Origin: JBHHYU01 sp046757725
Lineage (GTDB): Bacteria > Desulfobacterota > Binatia > UBA9968
Assembly: GCA_046757725.1 (NCBI GenBank)
Contig: JBHHYU010000022.1
Location: 1-34,983, forward strand
Reading direction: 5' to 3'
DNA length: 34,983 bases
The notes beneath the pieces are model-generated. The model searched no databases. It saw nothing but the letters and a program-made list of their open reading frames with translations, and was not told where the DNA came from. This document shows, one piece after another, positions 23,049 to 30,185 of this stretch. Every line of letters begins with the position of its first letter. Within the stretch, counting starts at the first letter, position 1. The translations under genes were made by a program, and so were the position numbers.

Positions 23049-24903
23049 CGAATCTCAAGCAGTGCGAGAGACCCTCGCCCTCATATTGGGGCGAGACTTT
23101 ACCGTCATTCAACGTTCGTCCCTACCAAAAGATAGGGTTCCTCTTTCCAATGAGGAAGTCGATCTCTTGATCCTGGGACTCTCCCCGGGGCAAGAACCTG
23201 ATCCCTCCATTCTCGTAACCCTCGGTTCCCGTGTCCCGGTTCCGGTGCTCTTTCTGGTTGATTCCGGCGTGGCCATGGAAGCTGGAGAGGCCCAGGGTCA
23301 AACAGATTTTTTGGTCAAACCTTTTAATCCTTACGAGTTGAGAGAAAAAGTGGGAAAACTCTCAGTTCAACACTACGACTCGTTAGATGTTCTGGGGCAT
23401 GCCTCTCTAAAAAAAGTTTGGGCCCGCCGCTACCTTGATTTCCCTTATGTTCCTGCCTATACTTCAGCCCTGGCTAAAAGATACGCGCTTACCTCGTTTC
23501 CCATACTTGTTCAGGGAGAGGTTGGATGCGGCCAGGAACGCATCACTCAGGCTCTCTACTCTTTATCCGCCACAGGAGAGGATTGGATCTCTATTTATAC
23601 TGGCGGAGTGACCGGAGACCACCTCCTCAGCAAGATTACTGAGCGTTTTACGGGCGGAAAGACGCTCCCCCAGAAACTCACCCTTTTTTTGAGTGGGCTA
23701 GAGAAACTAAATCTTTCAGCCCAATCTTCTCTCTTAGCGTTTTTGGAGGAAGAGGAAGACAAAGGAAAGCAGTTTCGGATCCTCTCCAACTCCCAGGCGA
23801 ACTTGTTGGAGAAAGTGTACAAGGGAGAGTTTCTTGATGTTCTTTATTATCGCTTAGCAATGCTGACACTTCGACTGCCTCCTCTCAGGGAAAGACGGAA
23901 CGAGTTGCCCGTTCTTGCTGTTCATTTAGCGCGAGACTATGGGGAGCGACTTCATCTTGGACGGGTGAGCTTTGCCCCTGAGGCCATCGACCGGCTTTGT
24001 AATTATCTCTGGTTTGGGAACTTGAATGAAATGGAGGCTGTGATTGCTAGAACTCTAGCGACTCACCGAAAGGACTACATAGAGGCTACGGATCTAGTAT
24101 TGGGACTTGAAGAGGAAACCCCCTTTCCTATGCCCCCAGCGGAGATAGAGGAACCCGGATCCGAAGGAAAAAAAGGGGGGGAAGCTTCCACGGTACGCCC
24201 ACTAGTTTCTTTCAAGGGAAAGGAAACACGCAGTATCTCCACGTTAGGCAATGGCGGCTCTTCCGATGTGAGGATTTTTATTAGTGAGTTGGCCCATGAG
24301 CTAAAGAACCCTATGGTCACTATCAAAACCTTCGCTCAACTCTTGGGAGACAGGTTTGACGATGCGGCCTTCCGTGATCGATTTCAGGAAACGGTGGGCA
24401 GCGACATCCAGCGTATGGATGAATTGTTGGACACCATCCTGGATTTTTCACGTTTTACCCGACCAGCCTTTGAGAAGGTTCTTCTCCACGAACAACTGGA
24501 TGGAATCCTAGAGGAAATTCTCCCGGAGCGTAGCAAAAGAGAGGCGACCATACAGTGGGGGAAGAACGTAAAGCCCGAGGAAGTTTTGGCTGACAAAGCG
24601 CAGTTGCGGTATGCGTTTAAAAATGTTTTCCTGGCGGTTCTAACGCAGATCAAGCCTAGGGGTGAGATCCAAATCGATCTGGAAGGACAAGGAAAAGTGG
24701 CGGTTATGTATATTCGCGAGGGAGGCCGGTTCAGCCCCTTTGCTCACTATCTCGAGGCCTCTTCACCAGCGGTGGATGAGGAAACCTTGCCACTTCGGGT
24801 CCTCCTTGCCAAGACTCTGCTAGAAAGGAATGGAGGAGGAATCAAGGTCAACCATCTCGACGGGGACAAGGTCCTTATCAGAACCCAGCTTCCGGTCCCA
24901 TAA
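23026..24903 (+). CDS. Multi-domain degenerate signalling protein (pseudo-receiver, pseudo-AAA+, H-box)
   Basis: A 625-aa fusion. Residues 1-115 resemble a receiver (RILVVDESQAVRETL ... DFLVKPFNPYELREK), but the phospho-acceptor Asp region reads LLILGLSPG with no Asp. Residues 140-365 resemble a sigma54-activator AAA+ domain, yet Walker A is GEVGCGQE with Gln170 for Lys, Walker B DE is S223-G224, and the GAFTGA loop is missing. Residues 415-480 form a HisKA domain with an intact HELKNPM H-box (H424). The ATPase-like end lacks recognisable N and G boxes. It overlaps the kinase by 23 bp and precedes the NtrC gene by 3 bp. It may be a scaffold or phosphotransfer hub rather than an enzyme. Confidence 0.85.
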   Translation: MKRILVVDESQAVRETLALILGRDFTVIQRSSLPKDRVPLSNEEVDLLILGLSPGQEPDPSILVTLGSRVPVPVLFLVDSGVAMEAGEAQGQTDFLVKPFNPYELREKVGKLSVQHYDSLDVLGHASLKKVWARRYLDFPYVPAYTSALAKRYALTSFPILVQGEVGCGQERITQALYSLSATGEDWISIYTGGVTGDHLLSKITERFTGGKTLPQKLTLFLSGLEKLNLSAQSSLLAFLEEEEDKGKQFRILSNSQANLLEKVYKGEFLDVLYYRLAMLTLRLPPLRERRNELPVLAVHLARDYGERLHLGRVSFAPEAIDRLCNYLWFGNLNEMEAVIARTLATHRKDYIEATDLVLGLEEETPFPMPPAEIEEPGSEGKKGGEASTVRPLVSFKGKETRSISTLGNGGSSDVRIFISELAHELKNPMVTIKTFAQLLGDRFDDAAFRDRFQETVGSDIQRMDELLDTILDFSRFTRPAFEKVLLHEQLDGILEEILPERSKREATIQWGKNVKPEEVLADKAQLRYAFKNVFLAVLTQIKPRGEIQIDLEGQGKVAVMYIREGGRFSPFAHYLEASSPAVDEETLPLRVLLAKTLLERNGGGIKVNHLDGDKVLIRTQLPVP

Positions 24904-24906
24904 CCG

Positions 24907-26331
24907 ATGATATTAAAGAAAAATTTGGATCAGCCATCCCTTATGATTGTCGATGATGAGCCCGGCGTCAGAGCATCCCTTCGTAGTATTTTCGACAGAG
25001 ACTTCCAGGTCTGCGAATCGAAAACGAGCGAGGAGGCAGTCCGGAAGGCTGGAGAGGAAGAACCCGAGATCATCCTGATGGACATCGTTATGCCGGGCTC
25101 CGATGGCATTGAGACCCTTAAGCAGATCAAGAATATCCATCCTGAGGTTGAGGTCATTATGCTGACTGCTCTCAATACGGCACGTACCGCGTTTATGGCA
25201 AAAGAATCCGGAGCCTTCGATTATGTCACCAAGCCTTTTGATGTGAATGAACTGCGTCTTCGCGTCAATCGGGCCCTGGAGAAGATTCAACTTTCCAGAG
25301 AAGTAGAACGACTCAAGGAAGAAGTCGGGCGAAAATACGGCATCGAGAATGTTGTGGGAAAGTCCAAGGGCATGCTGGATCTTTTTAAAGTCGTGAGTGT
25401 CGTGGCGAGCAAGAAAAGCACGGTCTTGATTACCGGCGAAAGCGGAACCGGAAAAGAACTCATTGCCCGTGCGATCCATTATAATAGTGATCGGCGTGCT
25501 AAGCCCTATGTGGTCGTGAACTGTGCGGCGCTTCCGGACACCCTTATTGAAAGTGAACTTTTCGGCTATGAGAGAGGGGCCTTCACGAACGCTCATCAAA
25601 GGAAGATCGGACATTTTGAATCGGCTCATGGTGGAACCCTCTTCCTAGATGAGATTGGAGAGCTCAATTTCGGCACCCAGGCTAAGCTTCTTAGGGCGAT
25701 TGAAACAGAAACTTTCACACGCCTGGGGGGGACCGACGAAAGCAAAGTTGATATTCGGGTTATTGCCGCAAGTAACCGAGACCTCGAAAAACTAGCCAAG
25801 GCCGGAGATTTCCGCTCCGATCTCTTTTATCGGCTCAATGTTGTTTCCCTGCGTCTACCCCTGCTGAGAGAAAGAAGGGAGGATATTCCTTTGCTTGTTG
25901 ACCATTTTCTCAGGCTTAAGGCTCAGGAAAACTCTTTGGCTGCTAAGACTCTCTCGCCGGAGGTCGTGGATTGCTTTATGTCCTATCCCTGGCCTGGAAA
26001 TGTTAGGGAACTCGAGAATCTAATCGAACGACTGACTATTTTATCACCGCGAGAGACCGTTTTACTCCAGGATCTTCCTGAAGGAATGCGTTGTAAGGAT
26101 GAAGCCCCCGTTTCAAAAGAGGCGGTGCTCGATGGTTCCCGCCCACTGAGCGATGCCGTAGATGAATTTGAGCGTGAACTTATTGTGAAGGCGCTTGCAA
26201 AGACCGGTTTCAACCGAACCAAGGCAGCATCCCTGTTAGGAACGAGCAGAAGGATCCTCCGTTATAGGATGGAAAAGCTTAAGATCGGCGAGGAAAATTC
26301 AGTTCCCAATCACACAAAACTGTCCGAATAA
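24907..26331 (+). CDS. NtrC-family sigma54-dependent response regulator
   Basis: A 474-aa activator. The receiver (11-125) has the acidic pair DDE at 16-18, phospho-acceptor D59 (LMDIVMPG) and conserved Lys in VTKPF. The AAA+ domain has Walker A GESGTGKE, Walker B LFLDEIGEL and the arginine-finger region FRSDLFYRLNVV. The sigma54-contact loop is GAFTNA rather than GAFTGA. The C-terminal Fis-type HTH is AKTGFNRTKAASLLGTSRR. It starts 3 bp after the preceding stop with no clear ribosome-binding site, so it is probably translationally coupled. An intrinsic terminator follows directly and a sigma54-like promoter lies about 180 bp downstream, a plausible target. Confidence 0.95.
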   Translation: MILKKNLDQPSLMIVDDEPGVRASLRSIFDRDFQVCESKTSEEAVRKAGEEEPEIILMDIVMPGSDGIETLKQIKNIHPEVEVIMLTALNTARTAFMAKESGAFDYVTKPFDVNELRLRVNRALEKIQLSREVERLKEEVGRKYGIENVVGKSKGMLDLFKVVSVVASKKSTVLITGESGTGKELIARAIHYNSDRRAKPYVVVNCAALPDTLIESELFGYERGAFTNAHQRKIGHFESAHGGTLFLDEIGELNFGTQAKLLRAIETETFTRLGGTDESKVDIRVIAASNRDLEKLAKAGDFRSDLFYRLNVVSLRLPLLRERREDIPLLVDHFLRLKAQENSLAAKTLSPEVVDCFMSYPWPGNVRELENLIERLTILSPRETVLLQDLPEGMRCKDEAPVSKEAVLDGSRPLSDAVDEFERELIVKALAKTGFNRTKAASLLGTSRRILRYRMEKLKIGEENSVPNHTKLSE

Positions 26332-26358
26332 CGGGCAATTTTGTTCTCCGTTTTTTTT
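26330..26358 (+). terminator. Intrinsic terminator after the NtrC-type gene
   Basis: AACGG (26330-26334) can pair with CCGTT (26348-26352) across a 13-nt loop, and a run of eight T follows from 26351. It overlaps the stop codon region of the regulator gene and would end the first signalling transcript. Confidence 0.6.
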
Positions 26359-26465
26359 CGATACGTTTTCCACACATTGTGCCTAACTGGTTAATTTCAT
26401 GGCATATTTGTGTTACTTAGCCCATTAATTCGCACGTTCGCCCCCATCTATGTTCTAGGAGGGGA

Positions 26466-26486
26466 GCATTGTAAATGCCATTGTAA
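26466..26486. promoter_or_regulatory. Tandem CATTGTAA sites, putative activator binding
   Basis: CATTGTAA occurs at 26467-26474 and again at 26479-26486, one turn (12 bp) apart, and the first is part of the dyad GCATT-gta-AATGC (26466-26478). A related CATTGT occurs at 26375. The sites end about 28 bp upstream of the sigma54-like -24 element. They could bind the NtrC-type regulator or the HTH protein. Confidence 0.35.
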
Positions 26487-26513
26487 TTCCAAAGGTTAGT
26501 GCGGTTTGGCTAC

Positions 26514-26530
26514 TGGCATGTCAATTGCTT
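26514..26530 (+). promoter_or_regulatory. Sigma54-like -24/-12 promoter
   Basis: TGGCATG-tcaa-TTGCTT matches the TGGCAC-N5-TTGC consensus with the invariant GG-N10-GC spacing. Initiation would be about base 26540, only 6 bp before the preferred ATG (26546), so the transcript would be nearly leaderless. It lies just downstream of a gene for a sigma54 activator. Confidence 0.5.
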
Positions 26531-26545
26531 TCCGTTTATAGGCCT

Positions 26546-27664
26546 ATGGATGATAAAGCGAACGTTCTAATCGTTGACGATGAGCTGGGGCCAAGGGAAT
26601 CCATGAGGATGATTCTCCATCCGCTCTACAATGTCTATTCGGCGGAGAGTGGGAGCGTGGCTATGGAGTTGCTCAAGAAGGTCCCGATCGATCTGGCTAC
26701 CGTGGATCTGAAAATGCCTGGGGTCCCCGGGATTAAGGTACTGGAAATGATCAAACGGCACGATCCGGACATCGAGGCGATCATTATAACAGGGTACGGG
26801 TCTATGGATACGGCGGTTGGTGGGTTGAGGCTTGGGGCATTCGATTATGTTTCAAAGCCGTTCGATGTCAACAACATATTGTCCCTCGTAAAACGCGCCT
26901 TAGATCGGAGAAATGCCAAAAGAAGACTCAAAAATCTCAAATCGGATTTCTTGGCTAATGTCTCTCACGAACTGAGAACGCCTCTTAGCGTGGTGGTAGG
27001 TTTTGTCTATTTGCTTTTGAATCAGGTGCTTGGAAAAGTCTCGGATGAACAACGCGACGTTCTTGAAAAGGTTTATAGGAATTCTGAGGACCTTCTCGAG
27101 CTGATTGATAATGTGCTTTGGATGACCTCTCTCAATGTCGGAGATGCGCTGCTCGTGAATGAAGAATTCGATCTCGGCACCATCGTTCGGGAAACCGCTA
27201 GGAAGTACGACAAGATACTACGGGAAAAAGGACTGAGTCTTTCCGTGGATGTGCCCGCAGAAGGGATCCCTATTGTTAGTGACCGGTCAAAGATAGAGCG
27301 GATAATCCAGAATCTATTCAATAACGCCGTCAAATTTACTTCCGAGGGACAGATCACGATTAAAGCCCATCCGACAATGGATGAGAAAAGTGTGGATCTG
27401 GAGATCATCGATACAGGCATGGGCATAGAGAACGACCAGATGAATGCCATCTTTGAACCCTTTCACCAGTTCGACAACTCGATGCAACGGGAGTTCTCAG
27501 GTTTGGGGCTTGGATTAACGGTGGCACGTCGGATGATTGATCTTCTCGGTGGCAATCTTGAGATCAAAAGCCAACCTGCTGTTGGAACCCACGTTACATT
27601 ACGGCTTCCCACACCGTCCAAGCCGGCACAGACGGTCCAATGGCATAAGAGGGTTTATGGTTGA
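26546..27664 (+). CDS. Receiver-histidine kinase hybrid (REC-HisKA-HATPase)
   Basis: A soluble 372-aa signalling protein (379 aa if the TTG at 26525 is used). The receiver comes first: acidic pocket DDE, D54 in VDLKMPG and Lys in VSKPF. A HisKA domain follows with SHELRTP (H140), then a complete ATPase with N-box (LFNNAVKFT), G1 (DTGMGI), F-box (FEPFHQF) and G2 (GLGLGLTVA). The domain order is the reverse of a typical hybrid kinase, and the receiver may gate its own kinase or collect phosphate from the upstream kinases. No transmembrane segment is present. The next gene overlaps its stop by 8 bp. Confidence 0.93.
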   Translation: MDDKANVLIVDDELGPRESMRMILHPLYNVYSAESGSVAMELLKKVPIDLATVDLKMPGVPGIKVLEMIKRHDPDIEAIIITGYGSMDTAVGGLRLGAFDYVSKPFDVNNILSLVKRALDRRNAKRRLKNLKSDFLANVSHELRTPLSVVVGFVYLLLNQVLGKVSDEQRDVLEKVYRNSEDLLELIDNVLWMTSLNVGDALLVNEEFDLGTIVRETARKYDKILREKGLSLSVDVPAEGIPIVSDRSKIERIIQNLFNNAVKFTSEGQITIKAHPTMDEKSVDLEIIDTGMGIENDQMNAIFEPFHQFDNSMQREFSGLGLGLTVARRMIDLLGGNLEIKSQPAVGTHVTLRLPTPSKPAQTVQWHKRVYG

Positions 27665-28382
27665 AGAGAAGTTTATCTGGTGTCGCAATTGTAACGAGAT
27701 CCATCACGTTTCCCCCTATGATAAGGTTCCCACCTATGTTGTAGCCGAAGGCTATGTGAAAGAAACTCCAACGGACGATTGGCGAAAGTTTATGCACAGA
27801 CACGATGGTCATAAACTTGAGAGGCTTGAGGGTGCGAGCGAGAAGATCACGCCATCCGGTCAAGCGGTGGATCCCATGAGTGTAGGATATATCGAAGTGA
27901 CAAACGGGCAGGAATCCTTTCTCTTGCGGAGTAGCCGGAGGCGTATCGAAGAGCCTGTGAGTTTCCAATTAATGCGGGGCCGAATCGGGTTAACTCATAC
28001 AACCCTTGAAATCCAGGAGAACGAAATTAAAAAAGAAATGAAAAACCATTTCTCTTGGGCACCGCTGCCCTTACTGAGTAGCCAAAAGATTGATCTATTT
28101 GTCAAACTTTTTAAGGAGGTGGCGAAAGGATTAGATTCTAAGGAGATTAGGATTGGCGAGACTTCGTTTTCTGATGACTCTGTGGCTTACGGTGTATTGG
28201 ATTCCACTATTACCGAGCGCCTGATGGAGATGTGTGCAAACCAATTTCCCCCCGCTGAATTAGACGCCATCAGAAGGTTCATTGAGACTCACCGGGAAAG
28301 CGATGATGTCATGGCACTTGTGATAAGACATCACTATAAGATCGAAGAACCCCTCATGCCCGCTGCTCTCGGTAGCACATAA
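27657..28382 (+). CDS. Uncharacterised protein with putative N-terminal zinc site
   Basis: I do not recognise the family. The frame opens upstream, but the ATG at 27657 overlaps the kinase stop (ATGGTTGA) and is preceded by AAGAGGG, giving 241 aa. Near the N-terminus is FIWCRNCNEIHHV, with C9, C12, H16 and H17, and a further FMHRHDGHKL cluster about 30 residues on; together these could bind zinc. A QLMRGRIGLTHTTLEIQENEIKK-like charged middle is followed by a helical C-terminal region (EVAKGLDSKEIR, ELDAIRRFIETHRESDD). No membrane segment is seen. Tight coupling to the kinase suggests a partner or output role. Confidence 0.8.
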   Translation: MVEEKFIWCRNCNEIHHVSPYDKVPTYVVAEGYVKETPTDDWRKFMHRHDGHKLERLEGASEKITPSGQAVDPMSVGYIEVTNGQESFLLRSSRRRIEEPVSFQLMRGRIGLTHTTLEIQENEIKKEMKNHFSWAPLPLLSSQKIDLFVKLFKEVAKGLDSKEIRIGETSFSDDSVAYGVLDSTITERLMEMCANQFPPAELDAIRRFIETHRESDDVMALVIRHHYKIEEPLMPAALGST

Positions 28383-28429
28383 ACCGCTAGGGTTGTCGCT
28401 ACCTTTGGGCTATCGCTTTCCAAGATAAA

Positions 28430-29572
28430 CTAGAAACCTTGCCGGACCCCCACATACACGGACCCGTCCATCAGCAGGCGGGCGGTCCGGGCGAGGGCGG
28501 CCCTGGTTAGGTGTAAGTGCCCATTGTTTTGCTCGATCTCGACCTCTACTTGAATCTTGCCGGAAGGGTGGCCAATCCTTACGGCAGGTGGGTTCCTGGG
28601 CTGCCTGTTGCGGAAAATCTCATTGACGATGGTTCCCTCTATCTTGGCGGCAGCACCCAAGCAAACCGCACCGGTCACAGCGTAGGCCTTGTGCAGCTTC
28701 TGTAGGGCGGTCATACGCGCAATGATGTCAATCTCTGAAGCGTCGACCTGTCCATCTGATGTGCGATAAGAGCATGATGGCGACACCAGCGCAATCTTTG
28801 GAACACCGGGACTCAAACGGGTGGCCTCTTCCTTCTTTGCAATTCCCATGATCTCGGCTACAACCGAACGGACCTCCTCGCATTTTTTCAAAAGTACATT
28901 GTTGCCTGAGATTTCTTCCGAGGTTTCATCGGGTCGAAGGCCCAAATCCGAGGCCCTAACAAAGACAAAGGGGTTAGCGGCATCTACCATAGAAACCGTA
29001 ATCCTGCCGATGGTGGGAAACTTGATTTCCTCCTTGACCTTACCTGTGGGTAGGAGCTTGCCTGTAACGGAGCCGCCTGAATCGATGAAGTCCAGCAAGA
29101 TCTTGGATCCGGTTCCGGGAACCCCGTCAATACGGAAATCCCCCTCACTCACAAATTCTCCCTTGTGCACGCAAAATTCCGCTACGATGATCTTTTTTGT
29201 GTTTGTATTGTAAATACGCACTTTCGTTATGGGCTCCCTTGGCTCAATGAGACCACGCAACAGAGAAAAGGGGCCAACGGCAGCGGAGGTGTTTCCGCAA
29301 TTTCCGACGTAATCGATTACGGGCGTCGAGATTCCCACATAACCAAAGGTATAATTGATGTCTGTGTCGGGAACGGATGGTGGGCCAATATAAGCAACCT
29401 TGCTGGTCAAGGGATCAGCCCCTCCCAAGCCATCAATTTGGCGAAGATCCGGAGTGCCGAAGGCAGCAAGAATAGCCTTGTCTCTCTCCTCAGAGTCCGT
29501 GGGTAGGTCCTTCTCCAAGAAAAAGATGGGCTTGCTGGTACCGCCTCGGTATATGGCGCACGGTATTTTCAT
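28430..29572 (-). CDS. PrpF-family isomerase (methylaconitate / methylitaconate / oxalomesaconate type)
   Basis: A 380-aa protein of the diaminopimelate-epimerase fold. The N-terminus IPCAIYRGGTSKPIFFLEKDLP is a PrpF hallmark. K58 (TSKVAYIG) and C92 (DYVGNCGNTSAAVGPF) lie 34 residues apart, as do the catalytic Lys and Cys of PrpF. The family isomerises double bonds in tricarboxylates or branched C5-C6 dicarboxylates (methylaconitate, methylitaconate, oxalomesaconate). No prpB/C/D genes are adjacent. It is last in the minus-strand operon, 43 bp after pyrE, and converges with the zinc-site protein gene. It has no obvious ribosome-binding site. The substrate is unknown. Confidence 0.9.
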   Translation of the reverse strand: MKIPCAIYRGGTSKPIFFLEKDLPTDSEERDKAILAAFGTPDLRQIDGLGGADPLTSKVAYIGPPSVPDTDINYTFGYVGISTPVIDYVGNCGNTSAAVGPFSLLRGLIEPREPITKVRIYNTNTKKIIVAEFCVHKGEFVSEGDFRIDGVPGTGSKILLDFIDSGGSVTGKLLPTGKVKEEIKFPTIGRITVSMVDAANPFVFVRASDLGLRPDETSEEISGNNVLLKKCEEVRSVVAEIMGIAKKEEATRLSPGVPKIALVSPSCSYRTSDGQVDASEIDIIARMTALQKLHKAYAVTGAVCLGAAAKIEGTIVNEIFRNRQPRNPPAVRIGHPSGKIQVEVEIEQNNGHLHLTRAALARTARLLMDGSVYVGVRQGF

Positions 29573-29615
29573 ATTTCAGAACGGAGGTCTGTTTTCAAAC
29601 TCACTTATTCAAAGT

Positions 29616-30185
29616 TTATAATCCTCGGCTGCCGGGAATGGTAACCTTTTCTCCTGTTTTACACCGGGGGCAGTTCTCCGAAGGAAAAGATGCGGCCTCG
29701 ATAACCAGGAGCGGGTGGTAAGGTACATCGAAACGGACTTTTCCACCACTTCTTTCCACAACGGAACCGATCCCGACCACTTCCCCTCCGTATTTCTTCA
29801 CGACCTCTATGGTTTCTCGGACGGACCCCCCTGTGGTCACCACATCTTCCACCACTAGCGTTCTTTCATGGGGTTTGACATCGAACCCTCGATAGAAGAC
29901 AAGTCTTCCTCCTTTTCTTTCGGTGTAGATAGAACGGACGCCTAAGGCTTTCCCCACTACGTGGGAGACGATAATGCCGCCCACGGCTGGCCCTACGACA
30001 AGTTCCACCTTTTTATCATGGAAAGTTTGGGCGATCTCCGTGCCGATGTGGTCTGCATGGTCCGGATACTGAAACACCAGAGCAGATTGAAGGTAGGTGT
30101 CTGTGTGAAGACCCGAAGTGAGCTGAAAATGGCCTGTTTTGAGCGCGCCGCTTTCCTTGTAGATCTCGAGAATCTCCCTATTCAC
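29616..30185 (-). CDS. pyrE: Orotate phosphoribosyltransferase
   Basis: A 189-aa type I phosphoribosyltransferase that converts orotate and PRPP to OMP. It shows GHFQLTSGLHTDTYLQ (orotate-binding N-terminus), VVGPAVGGIIVSHVV, the flexible-loop YTERKGGRLVFYRGF, and the PRPP motif TLVVEDVVTTGGSV. The C-terminal CPRCKTGEKV...PGSRGL is characteristic of a large group of bacterial PyrE proteins. The GTG start shares one base with the TAG stop of the molybdenum subunit gene, so expression is coupled to the hydroxylase operon. Reassignment to another base is possible in view of the context, but the motifs favour orotate. Confidence 0.88.
   Translation of the reverse strand: MNREILEIYKESGALKTGHFQLTSGLHTDTYLQSALVFQYPDHADHIGTEIAQTFHDKKVELVVGPAVGGIIVSHVVGKALGVRSIYTERKGGRLVFYRGFDVKPHERTLVVEDVVTTGGSVRETIEVVKKYGGEVVGIGSVVERSGGKVRFDVPYHPLLVIEAASFPSENCPRCKTGEKVTIPGSRGL

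Noticed and set aside
24913..25629. 238-aa minus-strand frame antisense to the NtrC-type gene
   Set aside because: It covers the conserved receiver and Walker A regions of the sense gene and has no independent support.
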